Below, piece after piece: positions 35,459-44,237 of a DNA stretch of 64,000 bases. The DNA comes from Achromobacter xylosoxidans A8 (GTDB taxonomy: Bacteria; Pseudomonadota; Gammaproteobacteria; Burkholderiales; Burkholderiaceae_B): positions 5,394,001 to 5,458,000 of the forward strand of contig NC_014640.1 in assembly GCF_000165835.1 (NCBI RefSeq). Direction: 5' to 3'. Made by a program: the position numbers and the translations under genes. The notes under the pieces were generated by a model that was not told the origin of the DNA, did no database searches, and was given only the letters and a program-made list of their open reading frames with translations. Position 1 is the stretch's first letter. Every line of letters begins with the position of its first letter.

Positions 35459-36457
35459 ATGCCCCATGCAAGCACCTTGCAGTCCCGCCGCAGCACCCTC
35501 AAGACCCTGCTGGGCACGGCCCTGGCGGCCGCAGGCCTGGCCGCCGGCGCCGTCCATGCGGCCGATGATTGGCCCAGCAAGCCCATCAAGGTCATCGTGC
35601 CGTACACGCCCGGCGGCTCGACCGACATCGTTACCCGCATCGTGATGGACAAGCTCGGCCCGCGCTTGAAGCAGACCATCATCATCGAAAACCGCCCCGG
35701 CGCCAACAGCAGCGTGGGCTCGGCCATCGCCGCCAAGGCGGAGGCGGATGGCTACACCTTTCTTTCCATCCTTCCGGCCTACATCATCAATTTCCATCTG
35801 TACAAGCTGGGCTACAAGCCGGCCGACCTGACGCCGGTGGTGCAGATGGCCGACCTGCCCCTGTTCCTGTTCGTGGCGGAAGAAATTCCGGTGAAGACGG
35901 TGGCCGAGCTGGTCGACTATGCGCGCAAGAATCCGGACAAGCTCACCTATGCCTCCAGCGGCAACGGTTCCAGCGCGCACCTGACCGGCGCCGACTTCGC
36001 GCTGCAAAGCAAGATCACGATGACGCACGTGGCCTACAAGGGCAGCGCGCCCATCCTGGCCGACCTGCTGGGCGGCAGGGTCTCGATGGTGTTCGACCCC
36101 ATTCTCGTGCCCATGCAATACGTCAAGCAGAACCGGCTGAAGGCGCTGGCGTTCACCGGCAAGCAACGCTGGCCCACCGAACCCTCGATCCCGACCATGG
36201 AGGAAGCCGGCCTACCCGGTTTCGTCACCGGGTCCTGGGCCGGACTGATGGCGCCGGCCGGCACGCCCGCGCCCATCATCGAACGCATGGCGCGCGAGAT
36301 CAGCGAAATCGTCAAGGAACCCGACGTCAAGCAGAAGTTCCTGGACGCGGGCTTCCTGCCGGCCAGCGGCACCACCGCGCAATTCGCGGAACTGATGAAG
36401 ACGGACTCGACGCGCTACGCCGGGATCATCAAGCAGGCGCGCATCACCGTGGACTGA
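35459..36457 (+). CDS. Bug/TctC-family tripartite tricarboxylate binding protein
   Basis: The 332-residue protein has a leader with RRSTLKTLLGTALAAAGLAAGAVHA (Tat-like twin Arg) and the Bug fold: WPSKPIKVIVPYTPGGSTDIVTR, then IIIENRPGANSSVGSAIAAKAEADGYT, YASSGNGSSAHLTGADF and GYKP/AGTPAPIIERM. Bug proteins bind carboxylates and are greatly expanded in Bordetella and relatives, mostly without a linked membrane transporter. It is 15 bases before a CoA-transferase gene pair, so the ligand may be the acid that is then activated to a CoA ester. Confidence 0.92.
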   Translation: MPHASTLQSRRSTLKTLLGTALAAAGLAAGAVHAADDWPSKPIKVIVPYTPGGSTDIVTRIVMDKLGPRLKQTIIIENRPGANSSVGSAIAAKAEADGYTFLSILPAYIINFHLYKLGYKPADLTPVVQMADLPLFLFVAEEIPVKTVAELVDYARKNPDKLTYASSGNGSSAHLTGADFALQSKITMTHVAYKGSAPILADLLGGRVSMVFDPILVPMQYVKQNRLKALAFTGKQRWPTEPSIPTMEEAGLPGFVTGSWAGLMAPAGTPAPIIERMAREISEIVKEPDVKQKFLDAGFLPASGTTAQFAELMKTDSTRYAGIIKQARITVD

Positions 36458-36472
36458 ACGCGGAGCCCCACC

Positions 36473-37153
36473 ATGATCGACAAGTTCTACGACACGCCCG
36501 AGTCCGCCGTCGCGGACATCCACGACGGCGCCACCGTGCTGATCAGCGGCTTCGGCGGCGCCGGCATGCCCACGGAACTGATCCACGCCCTGATCGCGCA
36601 GGGCGCGCGCGATCTCACCGTGGTCAGCAACAACGCTGGCAACCACGAGACCGGCCTGGCCGCGCTGATCAAGGCCGGGCGCGTGCGCAAGGTGGTCTGC
36701 TCGTTTCCCAAGGCCTCGCACTCCTGGGTCTTCGACGAGCTCTACCGCCAGGGCCGCATCGAACTGGAATGCGTGCCGCAAGGCACCATCGCCGAACGCC
36801 TGCGGGCGGCCGGCGCCGGCCTGGGCGGGTTCTATACGCCCACGGCCTACGGCACCGAACTGGCGCGCGGCAAGGAGACGCGCATGATCGACGGCCGCGG
36901 CCATGTCTTCGAGCTTCCCCTGCATGGCGACTTCGCGCTGGTGAAGGCCGATCTGGGCGACCGCTGGGGCAACCTCACCTACAACAAGAGCGCGCGCAAC
37001 TTCGGCCCCGTCATGTGCATGGCGGCCAAGACCGCCATCGTGCAGGTACGCGCCAAGGTTGCGCTGGGCGAGCTCTCGCCCGAGGCGGTGGTGACGCCGG
37101 GCATCTTCGTCCAGCGCGTCACCCAGGTGGCCAACGCCGCCTTCTCCAGCTAG
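36473..37153 (+). CDS. 3-oxoacid CoA-transferase subunit A (PcaI/ScoA type)
   Basis: The 226-residue alpha subunit has the glycine-rich oxyanion-hole motif SGFGGAGMPTELI and the family blocks VVSNNAGNHETGLAALI, ELECVPQGTIAERLRAAGAG and GFYTPTAYGTELARGKET. Together with subunit B it moves CoA from succinyl-CoA to a 3-oxo acid, such as 3-oxoadipate or acetoacetate. No thiolase or other beta-ketoadipate gene is nearby, so pcaI cannot be asserted. The Bug gene upstream and the IclR gene downstream are in the same operon. Confidence 0.9.
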   Translation: MIDKFYDTPESAVADIHDGATVLISGFGGAGMPTELIHALIAQGARDLTVVSNNAGNHETGLAALIKAGRVRKVVCSFPKASHSWVFDELYRQGRIELECVPQGTIAERLRAAGAGLGGFYTPTAYGTELARGKETRMIDGRGHVFELPLHGDFALVKADLGDRWGNLTYNKSARNFGPVMCMAAKTAIVQVRAKVALGELSPEAVVTPGIFVQRVTQVANAAFSS

Positions 37154-37180
37154 GACCCGTTCACACCAGAAGGAATCCGC

Positions 37181-37822
37181 ATGTTCCAACCCCTGACCCG
37201 CGAGGCCATGGCGCGCCGCCTGGCCCAGGACATCCCCGACGGCAGCTACGTGAATCTGGGCATCGGCATGCCCGTGCTGGTGGCCGCGCACCTGCCCGCC
37301 GGCCGCGAGATCGTGCTGCACAGCGAAAACGGCATCCTGGGCATGGGACCGCCGCCCGCCGACGCCGATATCAACCTGGACTTGATCAACGCCGGCAAGC
37401 AGCCCGTGACCCTGCTCGCCGGCGGCGCCTACTTCCATCACGCGGATTCGTTCGCGATGATGCGCGGCGGCCACCTGGACATCTGCGTCATGGGCGGCAT
37501 GCAGGTCGCCGCCAACGGCGACCTGGCCAACTGGTCGCTGGCCAAGCCGGGCGAGGCGCCGGCCGTGGGCGGCGCGATGGACCTGGCAGTGGGCGCGCGC
37601 AGCGTCTACATCATGATGGAACACAACAGCAAGAGCGGCGAACCCAAGATCGTCGAGCGCTGCACCTATCCGCTGACGGGCGCCGGCGTGGTGGACCGCA
37701 TCTATACCGACCTGGCCGTGATCGAGGTCACGCCGGACGGGCTGCTGGTTCGGGATATGATCGACGGCATGACCCTCTCAGCCCTCCAGGCGCGCACCGG
37801 CGCGCCATTGCGCGCAGCCTGA
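37181..37822 (+). CDS. 3-oxoacid CoA-transferase subunit B (PcaJ/ScoB type)
   Basis: The 213-residue beta subunit carries the catalytic Glu in HSENGILGMGP and the NLGIGMPVLVAAHLPAGREI entry, with VMGGMQVAANGDLANW and GAMDLAVGARSVYIMMEH further on. It follows subunit A after 27 bases with an AGAAGGA ribosome site. Its stop shares a base with the start of the IclR gene (TGATG), so translation of the regulator is coupled to this subunit. Confidence 0.9.
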   Translation: MFQPLTREAMARRLAQDIPDGSYVNLGIGMPVLVAAHLPAGREIVLHSENGILGMGPPPADADINLDLINAGKQPVTLLAGGAYFHHADSFAMMRGGHLDICVMGGMQVAANGDLANWSLAKPGEAPAVGGAMDLAVGARSVYIMMEHNSKSGEPKIVERCTYPLTGAGVVDRIYTDLAVIEVTPDGLLVRDMIDGMTLSALQARTGAPLRAA

Positions 37823-38649
37823 TGCGGCCCAATCTTCCCCCGCCCGGCTATGCCGCGCCGCTCGCGGCGGAAGATCATCCCGACCAGTTGCGCGGCGATC
37901 CGGACTACATGTTGACGCTGGCGCGCGGCCTGCATGTGATACGCGCCTTCGGCACCCGCCGCCATCCGCAGACCGCGGCCGAACTGAGCCGCCGCGCCGG
38001 CCTGCCGCGCGCCGTGGTGCAGCGCTGCCTGCACACCCTGATCCTGCTGGGCATCGCCGAGCAGCACGGCAGGCTCTATGTGCTGACCCCGCGCATCCTG
38101 GGCCTGGGCTACGCCTACTTCTCGTCCACGCCCTTCGTCTCGCTGGCGCAGCCGGTGCTGGAAGAGCTCAGCGCCACCATCAACGAGACCTGCGCCCTGG
38201 CCATCATGGAAGGCCACGAAATGCTGTATCTGGCGCGGTCAGAAGTCACGCGCCTGCTGGCCACCTCGATGGGGCTGGGCAGCAGGCTGCCGGCTTATTG
38301 CACGTCCATCGGGCGGGTGCTGCTGGCGCAGCTGCCGGAACCGGCGCTGGCGCGCTATTTCGCCGCGACCGAGCTGCAGCCATACACGGAATTCACCATC
38401 ATCTCCGAAGACGGGCTGCGCGCGGAACTTGCCCGCATCCGCGAGCAGGACTATGCGGTCGTCGACCAGGAACTGGAACTGAATGTGCGCGCCATTTCCG
38501 TGGCCGTGCGCTCGGCCAGCGGCAAGGCCTGCGGCGCGGTCAACGTCAGCGTCAAGGCGGCGCGGGTGCCGCTGAACCGGCTGACGGAGGAGTTCCTGCC
38601 GCCGTTGCGGCAGGCGGTGGAGCGGATCGGGGAGTTTCTGGCGGCGTGA
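37822..38649 (+). CDS. IclR-family regulator of the CoA-transferase operon (PcaR/PcaU-like)
   Basis: The 275-residue protein has an IclR HTH (MLTLARGLHVIRAFGTRRHPQTAAELSRRAGLPRAVVQRCLHTL) and an effector domain with LSATINETCALAIMEGHEMLYLARSEV, SRLPAYCTSIGRVLLAQ and SVAVRSASGKACGAVNVSV. Its overall shape is closest to the PcaR/PcaU/PobR subgroup that answers to aromatic breakdown products. It is encoded in the operon it probably controls and ends 10 bases from the convergent tsaC gene. Confidence 0.88.
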   Translation: MRPNLPPPGYAAPLAAEDHPDQLRGDPDYMLTLARGLHVIRAFGTRRHPQTAAELSRRAGLPRAVVQRCLHTLILLGIAEQHGRLYVLTPRILGLGYAYFSSTPFVSLAQPVLEELSATINETCALAIMEGHEMLYLARSEVTRLLATSMGLGSRLPAYCTSIGRVLLAQLPEPALARYFAATELQPYTEFTIISEDGLRAELARIREQDYAVVDQELELNVRAISVAVRSASGKACGAVNVSVKAARVPLNRLTEEFLPPLRQAVERIGEFLAA

Positions 38650-38659
38650 GGCGCAAGCC

Positions 38660-39712
38660 TCACAGATCCGTCGTATCCAGCGTGAAGGCAGCGGCGGCGC
38701 GACCGATTCGGTCGTTGACGGCGTGCCAGTCGTCGGTGGCGGGCGGCGCCTGCACGATGATGCGGGCATAGCCCTGCTGGTCCAGGTCGCGCAGCAGGCC
38801 GTAGAGCGCCTGCGCATAGCGCGCCGGATCGGCGGGCACGGCTTGCCATTGCACCCGGGCATCGAGCGCAGCGGGACGATCGCCGTAGGCGACCACCACC
38901 ACCTTGCCCTCTGGCAGGCCCTGCCCCTGCACCACGTCGCGCAGACGGGCGTCGGTGGCCAGCTCGAGCGCCGTGCGTGGCGCGTAGTGCGCCTTCAGCG
39001 TGCCCGAGGCGCGCGGCGCGGCCGCGTCGGGCGCGAACACCTGCACGCCCAGCACGGCTTCGATCTGCGCGGCGCTGATGTGGCCGGGACGCAGCAGCAC
39101 GGGGCCGGCGCCGCGGTCCAGGCGCGACAGATCCAGGATGGTGGATTCAATGCCGACTTCCGAAGCGCCGCCCTCCAGCACCGGCATGCCGGCCGCGACT
39201 TCCTCGGGGAACTCGCTGCGCACGTGCTCGGCGCGCGTCGGCGACACCTGGCCGAACTTATTGGCCGAAGGCGCCGCGACCCCGCCCTGCCCGTTGGGCT
39301 TGCCGGCGGCAAAGGCCGCCAACAACGCCTGGGCCACGGGATGCGAGGGGCAGCGGATGCCGATGCTGTCCTGGCCGCCGCTGACCGTGTCGACGATGTG
39401 CGGCGCGCGCTTGAGGATCAGCGTGAGCGGACCGGGCCAGAAGGCGTCGATCAGCAGGCGCGCCTCTTGCGGCACTTCCGCCGCCCAGTACGACAGGTCG
39501 CCTTGCGGCGCGATGTGCACGATGACGGGATGGTTGGACGGCCGGCCCTTGGCGGCGTAGATCTTGGCGACTGCCTGCGGGTTCTCCGCGTCCGCACCCA
39601 GGCCGTAGACGGTCTCGGTGGGGAAGGCGGCCAGTTCGCCGTCCAGCATGCGCTGCGCGGCTTGGGCGATCTCTGCGGCGCTGGCGGAAGCGGTCGGGGG
39701 CAAGGAAGTCAT
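38660..39712 (-). CDS. tsaC: L-threonylcarbamoyladenylate synthase (Sua5 type)
   Basis: The enzyme makes threonylcarbamoyl-AMP from threonine, bicarbonate and ATP for t6A37 modification of tRNAs. At 350 residues it is the long Sua5 form. The YrdC domain (about 10-210) has the FPTETVYGLGADAENPQAVAKIYAAKGRPSNHP motif, KRAP, APSANKFGQVSPT and STILDLS, and a C-terminal Sua5 domain follows a Pro/Ala linker. It lies 14 bases after purK and probably shares its transcript. Confidence 0.93.
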   Translation of the reverse strand: MTSLPPTASASAAEIAQAAQRMLDGELAAFPTETVYGLGADAENPQAVAKIYAAKGRPSNHPVIVHIAPQGDLSYWAAEVPQEARLLIDAFWPGPLTLILKRAPHIVDTVSGGQDSIGIRCPSHPVAQALLAAFAAGKPNGQGGVAAPSANKFGQVSPTRAEHVRSEFPEEVAAGMPVLEGGASEVGIESTILDLSRLDRGAGPVLLRPGHISAAQIEAVLGVQVFAPDAAAPRASGTLKAHYAPRTALELATDARLRDVVQGQGLPEGKVVVVAYGDRPAALDARVQWQAVPADPARYAQALYGLLRDLDQQGYARIIVQAPPATDDWHAVNDRIGRAAAAFTLDTTDL

Positions 39713-39726
39713 GGAGTCGCCACGCT

Positions 39727-40917
39727 TTACTCGGGAGCCTGCATGCCCAGCGCCGCCGCCACGCGGGCGGCGTCGTCGCGGGCCTGCTGCAGGGTGGGCG
39801 CCACGATCGTGATGTGGCCCATCTTGCGGCCGCGGCGCGCTTCGCGCTTGCCGTACAGGTGCAGTTTGGCCGTAGGCACGGCCAGCGCGGCAGCCCAGTC
39901 GGGCTCGCGTTGCGCGGTGGCGGTGGCCGACGGATACCAGATGTCGCCCAGGATGTTCAGCATGACGGCAGGCGCCAGCAGGTCGGAACCGCCCAGAGGC
40001 AGGCCGGCCATGGCGCGCGCCTGCTGTTCGAACTGGCTCGTCAGGCAGGCATCCATGGTGTAGTGGCCGCTGTTGTGCGGACGCGGCGCGATCTCGTTGA
40101 CGATCAGGCTACCGTCCTTGAGCACGAAGAATTCCACGCACAGCACGCCGTGATAGCCCAGACCCTGGGCGATGGCTTGCGCGGCCTGCGTGGCGCGGGC
40201 CTGCCGTTCGGCGTGGGCCGCGTCCTGCTGCACGGGTGCGGCGGTCGACACCGCCAGGATGCCGTCGCGGTGCACGTTGCGCGCCACGGGAAACACCACG
40301 CTCGCGCCGTCGAAGCCGCGCGCCAGCACCACCGAGATTTCGTAGTCCAGCGGCATCAGCGCTTCCAGCACGCAAGCCACGCCGCCGAATTCGGCGAAGG
40401 CGGCCAGCGCTTCCTCGCGCGTGCCGATGCGGGCCTGGCCCTTGCCGTCATAGCCCAGGCGGGCGACTTTCAGGATGCCGGGAAACAGGTCTTGCGGCGC
40501 GGCACGCAGGTCGGCTTCGCTGCGGATGGCGGCGTGCGGCGCAACAGTGATGCCCTGCGAGGCGATGAAGGTCTTTTCGGCGATGCGGTCCTGCACGATG
40601 GCCACGGCATCTCCGGCCGGGCTGACGCGGCAGCGCGTGGCCAGCGTGCGCAGGCTGTCCGCGGGCACGTTCTCGAATTCGGTGGTCACGGCCTGACAGG
40701 TCTGCGCCAGGCGCTCGAGCCCGGCCTCGTCGTCGTAGGCCGCCTGGATATGCAGGTCGGCCACCATGCCCGCCGGGCATTCCGCGGCCGGATCCAGCAC
40801 CGCGACCCTGTAGCCCAGGCTCTGGGCCGCGTGGCAGAACATGCGGCCCAGTTGGCCGCCGCCCAGCAATCCCAGCCAGCCGCCGGGAGCAATCATGAAA
40901 GCAGTCGATTGAGTCAT
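39727..40917 (-). CDS. purK: N5-carboxyaminoimidazole ribonucleotide synthase PurK
   Basis: PurK uses ATP and bicarbonate to carboxylate AIR in purine synthesis. The 396-residue ATP-grasp protein has [23 protein letters not shown] at the start, the ATP-grasp lid ([16 protein letters not shown]), [17 protein letters not shown] and [24 protein letters not shown] near the C-terminus. The ATG at 40917 is 5 bases after the purE stop. A longer open frame lies inside purE. Confidence 0.94.
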   Translation of the reverse strand: MTQSTAFMIAPGGWLGLLGGGQLGRMFCHAAQSLGYRVAVLDPAAECPAGMVADLHIQAAYDDEAGLERLAQTCQAVTTEFENVPADSLRTLATRCRVSPAGDAVAIVQDRIAEKTFIASQGITVAPHAAIRSEADLRAAPQDLFPGILKVARLGYDGKGQARIGTREEALAAFAEFGGVACVLEALMPLDYEISVVLARGFDGASVVFPVARNVHRDGILAVSTAAPVQQDAAHAERQARATQAAQAIAQGLGYHGVLCVEFFVLKDGSLIVNEIAPRPHNSGHYTMDACLTSQFEQQARAMAGLPLGGSDLLAPAVMLNILGDIWYPSATATAQREPDWAAALAVPTAKLHLYGKREARRGRKMGHITIVAPTLQQARDDAARVAAALGMQAPE

Positions 40918-40922
40918 TCTGA

Positions 40923-41444
40923 TCAGGCCTCGGGCGGAACCTTCATGTCGCGCGCGGCTTGCGTCTGGCGGGCGCGGAACGCCACCAGCTTCTTGTGCAA
41001 GCCGGCATCCGTGCCCGCCAGGGTGGCGATCAGGTGCAACGCCGCATTGGCGGCGCCGGCTTCGCCGATCGCGAACGTGGCCACGGGCACGCCCTTGGGC
41101 ATTTGCACGATGGACAGCAGCGAATCCTCGCCACGCAGGTACTTGGACGGGACCGGCACGCCGAACACCGGCACTTCGGTCAGCGCCGCCATCATGCCCG
41201 GCAGGTGCGCCGCGCCGCCGGCGCCGGCGATGATGCCGCGCAGGCCGCGCGCATGCGCCTCGGCGCCATACTCGGCCATGTCCTGCGGCATGCGGTGCGC
41301 GGAGATCACGCGGGCCTCGTGGGGCACGCCGAAGTCCTCCAGCATGGTGACCGCGTGCTTCATGACCTCCCAATCGCTGGAAGAACCCATAATCACGCCC
41401 ACCACGGGGGTGGCCTCTGCCGCTGCGGAAGTCTTGGCTGTCAT
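40923..41444 (-). CDS. purE: N5-carboxyaminoimidazole ribonucleotide mutase PurE
   Basis: PurE moves the carboxyl group of N5-CAIR to C4, making CAIR. The 173-residue protein is the class I type: [17 protein letters not shown] (phosphate loop with the SSSD motif), [13 protein letters not shown] with the catalytic His, [16 protein letters not shown] and [16 protein letters not shown]. The ATG at 41444 is preferred to an in-frame ATG at 41489 because the product then has the usual short N-terminus. First gene of purE-purK-tsaC. Confidence 0.94.
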   Translation of the reverse strand: MTAKTSAAAEATPVVGVIMGSSSDWEVMKHAVTMLEDFGVPHEARVISAHRMPQDMAEYGAEAHARGLRGIIAGAGGAAHLPGMMAALTEVPVFGVPVPSKYLRGEDSLLSIVQMPKGVPVATFAIGEAGAANAALHLIATLAGTDAGLHKKLVAFRARQTQAARDMKVPPEA

Positions 41445-41520
41445 AACCGGTGTCGTAGAAGACCGCGGCGCAGGGCCGCGGAGAGTCAAAGGACCGCGGA
41501 CGGATGCCGCGAAACCCGGT

Positions 41521-41544
41521 ATTTTACCCGGCGCTGGCGCCGGG
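41521..41544 (-). terminator. Terminator after dsbB
   Basis: CCCGGCGC (41527-41534) and GCGCCGGG (41537-41544) pair perfectly over 8 bp and lie directly after the dsbB stop on the minus strand, followed by TAAAAT. The T content is low, so it is a moderately supported terminator, and it lies about 75 bases before purE. Confidence 0.55.
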
Positions 41545-42117
41545 CTATGTGGCGGAGGGGGAATTCAGCCACTGGTAGCTGGTGGGGTTGTCCGGGCAAG
41601 GCCCGAAACCGCATTCCAGCGTGGTGCTGCCGACGTTGGCCAGCGCCATCAGGAAAAACAGGGCCATGACCAGCACGCCCAGCACCGATACCGGCTTGCG
41701 CAGCATGTTGTCGCCCCACTTGCGGTCGACCGCCAGCATCACCGTGCAAAACACGATGATGGCGATGAAGGCAATGAACGCCCAGGTGTAGAAGTGCAGG
41801 CCGAGCAGCGGCGAACCGTAGCCCGGATCGCCAGGAGCAATGTGCAGCAGCACCTGCCGGCCCGAGGCCAGCAGGCCGCCCAGCGCGCCCGCAATGCTCA
41901 TTGCGTAGTGCAGCGGCGACGGACCCAGGCGCATATTCAACAGAAAGCCCATGCCGGCCAGCATCAGCGCCACGCGCTGCAACAGGCATAGCGGGCAAGG
42001 CAACTCGTCGTAGGCGATCTGCCAGAAGAAGGCCATGCCCAGGGCGCCGGTAATGCCCAGCAGCGCCAGGCCGTTGAGGATGCGCGAGCCGCGCGCGGGA
42101 TTGCGGGAGAAGATCAT
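41545..42117 (-). CDS. dsbB: Disulfide bond formation protein B
   Basis: DsbB reoxidises DsbA using quinone. The 190-residue membrane protein has four predicted helices and the first redox pair C41-P-L-C44 after the first helix. The periplasmic loop between helices 3 and 4 seems to lack the usual second Cys pair. Instead a C169-GFGP-C174 pair stands in the C-terminal tail ([12 protein letters not shown]), the pattern of the DsbB branch seen in Burkholderiales. It follows the DUF5993 gene by 10 bases and is probably co-transcribed with it. Confidence 0.88.
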   Translation of the reverse strand: MIFSRNPARGSRILNGLALLGITGALGMAFFWQIAYDELPCPLCLLQRVALMLAGMGFLLNMRLGPSPLHYAMSIAGALGGLLASGRQVLLHIAPGDPGYGSPLLGLHFYTWAFIAFIAIIVFCTVMLAVDRKWGDNMLRKPVSVLGVLVMALFFLMALANVGSTTLECGFGPCPDNPTSYQWLNSPSAT

Positions 42118-42127
42118 CGCCCCGCCC

Positions 42128-42286
42128 TCAGAACGACAAGGCCAGCGGGCTGGTCATGTGGTACTGGCACCAGGCGGCGAACAGCGCCAGCGTCAGCAGC
42201 CAGAAGGTCACGCAGGGGCGGCGCCTGCCCAGCATGCCGAACCACACCGCGATCAGGCCAGTCAGGAAAGGCAACATCATTACCAT
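42128..42286 (-). CDS. Small membrane protein, DUF5993 family
   Basis: The 52-residue protein has two hydrophobic segments (MMLPFLTGLIAVWFGML and VTFWLLTLALFAAWCQYHM) and fits DUF5993. Members of this family are typically found beside DsbB-like genes, as here. AAAGGAG stands about 10 bases before the ATG at 42286. A longer open frame exists upstream but has no ribosome site. Function unknown. A role in helping the adjacent DsbB is only a guess from linkage. Confidence 0.75.
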   Translation of the reverse strand: MVMMLPFLTGLIAVWFGMLGRRRPCVTFWLLTLALFAAWCQYHMTSPLALSF

Positions 42287-42433
42287 GCTGGGAGCTCCTT
42301 TCTGGGGAACGTCCCCATGCAAGCAGCCTGGAATTATAACGTCACAATTCGCAATAAATCTTATCGAAAGCCCTGATAACACTTGCAGGGCAGGTGCTTT
42401 CGGGGCGAAAAAACCCGCTCCATCTGAACCGCC

Positions 42434-42467
42434 CCCTGGAAGTTGGACGTCAATCCAACTTCCAGGG
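42434..42467. repeat. Perfect 14-bp inverted repeat, left edge of the repeat element
   Basis: CCCTGGAAGTTGGA (42434-42447) and TCCAACTTCCAGGG (42454-42467) are perfect complements around a 6-base loop (CGTCAA). This hairpin marks the left boundary of the 42.4-43.1 kb repeat element. Confidence 0.85.
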
Positions 42468-42474
42468 AGCGGAG

Positions 42475-42756
42475 CGGCAGGGCTTCGAGCTTGCGGATGT
42501 CGGGGTTCTTAAGCCGCCGAGGCTGCCCTGCGCCATTCCGATGCTCGCCCCGGTGGGGCTGCGCTTCGGATGGCTCCGGGGTCCTCGGCTGACAGTCGCC
42601 CAATATGTTGGTTTTGGACCTCGTTCATGGGCAGATGCCGTGAGCCGGTGGCCGGGCGGAGGGATCCGAAGCGCAGCCCCACTGGGGCGAGCATCGGAAT
42701 CCCGCAGTCCGGACGGCGGCGACTCAAGAACCCCGCCTCACAAAGCCGAAGTGCGG
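42475..42756. repeat. Repeat unit A: large imperfect palindrome
   Basis: The unit is a nested palindrome. An outer stem pairs 42501-42519 with 42717-42735 (17 of 19). The main stem pairs 42535-42571 with 42664-42700 (36 of 37), leaving a 92-base loop. It recurs as unit B 284 bases downstream with few changes. No open frame with protein-like composition is found. Confidence 0.85.
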
Positions 42757-42758
42757 AA

Positions 42759-43034
42759 CGGCAGGGCTTCGAGCTTGCGGATGTCGGGGTTCTTCAGCCG
42801 CCGAGGCTGCCCTGCGCCATTCCGATGCTCGCCCGGCGGGGCTGCGCTTCGGATGGCTCCGGGGTCCTCGGCTGGAAATTGCCAATGCGTTGGTTCGGAC
42901 CCGTTCATGGGCAGATGCCGTGAGCCGGTGGCCGGGCGGAGGGATCCGAAGCGCAGCCCACCGGGCGAGCATCGGAATCCCGCAGTCCGGACGCCGGCGA
43001 CTCAAGAACCCCGCCCCACAAAACCGAAGTGCGA
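42759..43034. repeat. Repeat unit B: second tandem copy of the palindromic unit
   Basis: This copy is nearly identical to unit A and aligned to it in direct orientation. Its main arms are 42819-42854 and 42944-42978. Both arms have lost C or G bases in the same GC run compared with unit A, so pairing is largely kept. The loop region is a few bases shorter and more diverged. Confidence 0.85.
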
Positions 43035-43061
43035 TCCGGATTTTCCAAATCCGGATCGCAC
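43029..43061. repeat. Perfect 15-bp hairpin at the right edge, beside purC
   Basis: GTGCGATCCGGATTT (43029-43043) and AAATCCGGATCGCAC (43047-43061) are perfect complements around a 3-base loop. It lies 30 bases after the purC stop on the minus strand and is followed there by TTCGGTTTTG, so it may double as the purC terminator. Confidence 0.85.
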
Positions 43062-43091
43062 TAGGAGCGGGCTTTCCTTGGCCGGCAGCGT

Positions 43092-43973
43092 TCAGGCGAC
43101 CAGGCGGTCCAGGGCTTCGCGGTACTTGGCGGCGGTCTTTTCCAGCACGTCCTGCGGCAGGCGCGGCGCGGGCGGGGTCTTGTCCCAGGTCTGGGTTTCC
43201 AGCCAGTCGCGCACGAACTGCTTGTCGAACGAGGGCGGGCTGATGCCCACGCGGTAGCCGTCGGCCGGCCAGAAACGCGAAGAATCGGGCGTCAGCACTT
43301 CGTCCATCAGGTACAGCGTGCCATCGTCGTCCAGGCCGAATTCGAACTTGGTGTCGGCGATGATGATGCCCTTGGTAGCCGCGAACTTGGCGGCTTCGGC
43401 GTACAGCTTGAGAGTCACGTCGCGGATGCGCTCGGCCATTTCCTGACCGACTTCCTTGACCACGTGGGCGAAGTCCACGTTCTCGTCGTGCATGCCGAAT
43501 TCGGCCTTGGCGGCGGGCGTGAAAATGGGTTCGGGCAACTGGCTGGCCTGCTGCAGGCCGGCGGGCAGCTTGATGCCGCAGACGGCGCCGGTGGCCTGAT
43601 AGTCCTTCCAGCCGGAGCCGATCAGGTAGCCGCGGGCCACCGCTTCCACCAGGATGGGCTTCAAGCGCTTGACCACCACGGCGCGGCCGCGCACCTGGTC
43701 GACTTCATCCGGCGCCACCACGTCTTCGGCCTTGATGCCGGTGGAGTGGTTCGGCAGGATGTGGGCCAGCTTCTGCAGCCAGAACTCGGTCAGTTCGGTC
43801 AGCACCTGCCCCTTGCCGGGGATCGGGTCGTCAAGAATCACGTCGAAAGCGGAGATACGATCCGACGCGACGATCAGCAACTTGTCGTCGCCCACCGCGT
43901 ACATGTCGCGCACCTTACCGCGGCCCAGCAGCGGCAAGGACTTGATGCTGGATTGATGCAAAGCAGAAGTCAC
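43092..43973 (-). CDS. purC: Phosphoribosylaminoimidazole-succinocarboxamide synthase (SAICAR synthase)
   Basis: PurC joins aspartate to CAIR with ATP. The 293-residue protein is the longer, yeast-type form with [31 protein letters not shown] at the N-terminus, [17 protein letters not shown], the [16 protein letters not shown] block and [15 protein letters not shown]. It is transcribed alone, 264 bp from a divergent GFA gene. It is separated from dsbB and the purEK genes by the repeat element. Confidence 0.95.
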   Translation of the reverse strand: MTSALHQSSIKSLPLLGRGKVRDMYAVGDDKLLIVASDRISAFDVILDDPIPGKGQVLTELTEFWLQKLAHILPNHSTGIKAEDVVAPDEVDQVRGRAVVVKRLKPILVEAVARGYLIGSGWKDYQATGAVCGIKLPAGLQQASQLPEPIFTPAAKAEFGMHDENVDFAHVVKEVGQEMAERIRDVTLKLYAEAAKFAATKGIIIADTKFEFGLDDDGTLYLMDEVLTPDSSRFWPADGYRVGISPPSFDKQFVRDWLETQTWDKTPPAPRLPQDVLEKTAAKYREALDRLVA

Positions 43974-44237
43974 GGGAATGGCCTATGGCAATAATGAAGA
44001 TTCCCGCCACGGGCAGGCGCCAGGGCGGGAAGTAGAACGGAATCCGGGAACCGCGGGCAAGGCCGGCGCAGCGCGCGCGGGTCTTGCGAAGGGCATAGGT
44101 TACTGCAAATGGACAGGTTTTGCCGGGCCTCCCCTCGACGCCGCCCGGTGGCCGGGTTAGGCTCTGGCCTCCTATATGATGCGCGCCGGCCGCCTCTGGC
44201 GTCACGGCGCTGACCCCAAGCCCGGAGACAGAGTCGT

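Larger units (their letters stand above)
42287..43091. other. Long non-coding gap filled with inverted repeats
   Basis: There is no convincing gene in these 805 bases between the DUF5993 gene and purC. The frames that stay open here show repeated, arginine- and proline-rich peptides that follow the DNA repeats. The structured part (42434-43061) contains two hairpins and two palindromic repeat units listed separately. Confidence 0.75.

Noticed and set aside
35569..38649. A 1026-codon plus-strand frame overlapping the Bug and CoA-transferase genes
   Set aside because: Only its end, from 37822, is real: the IclR gene. The earlier part is a shifted frame of the Bug and CoA-transferase genes.
42475..43034. 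Tandem repeats as a CRISPR array
   Set aside because: There are only two long units of about 280 bases with internal symmetry, no short repeats with regular unique spacers and no cas genes.
43029..43061. Possible integron attC-like or phage attachment hairpin
   Set aside because: The hairpin is perfectly paired without the R/L boxes and extrahelical bases of attC, and no integrase or cassette genes are nearby.
42394..43257. A 287-codon open frame across the repeat region
   Set aside because: The peptide simply repeats with the DNA repeat, has no fold signature and runs into purC antisense. Treated as non-coding.
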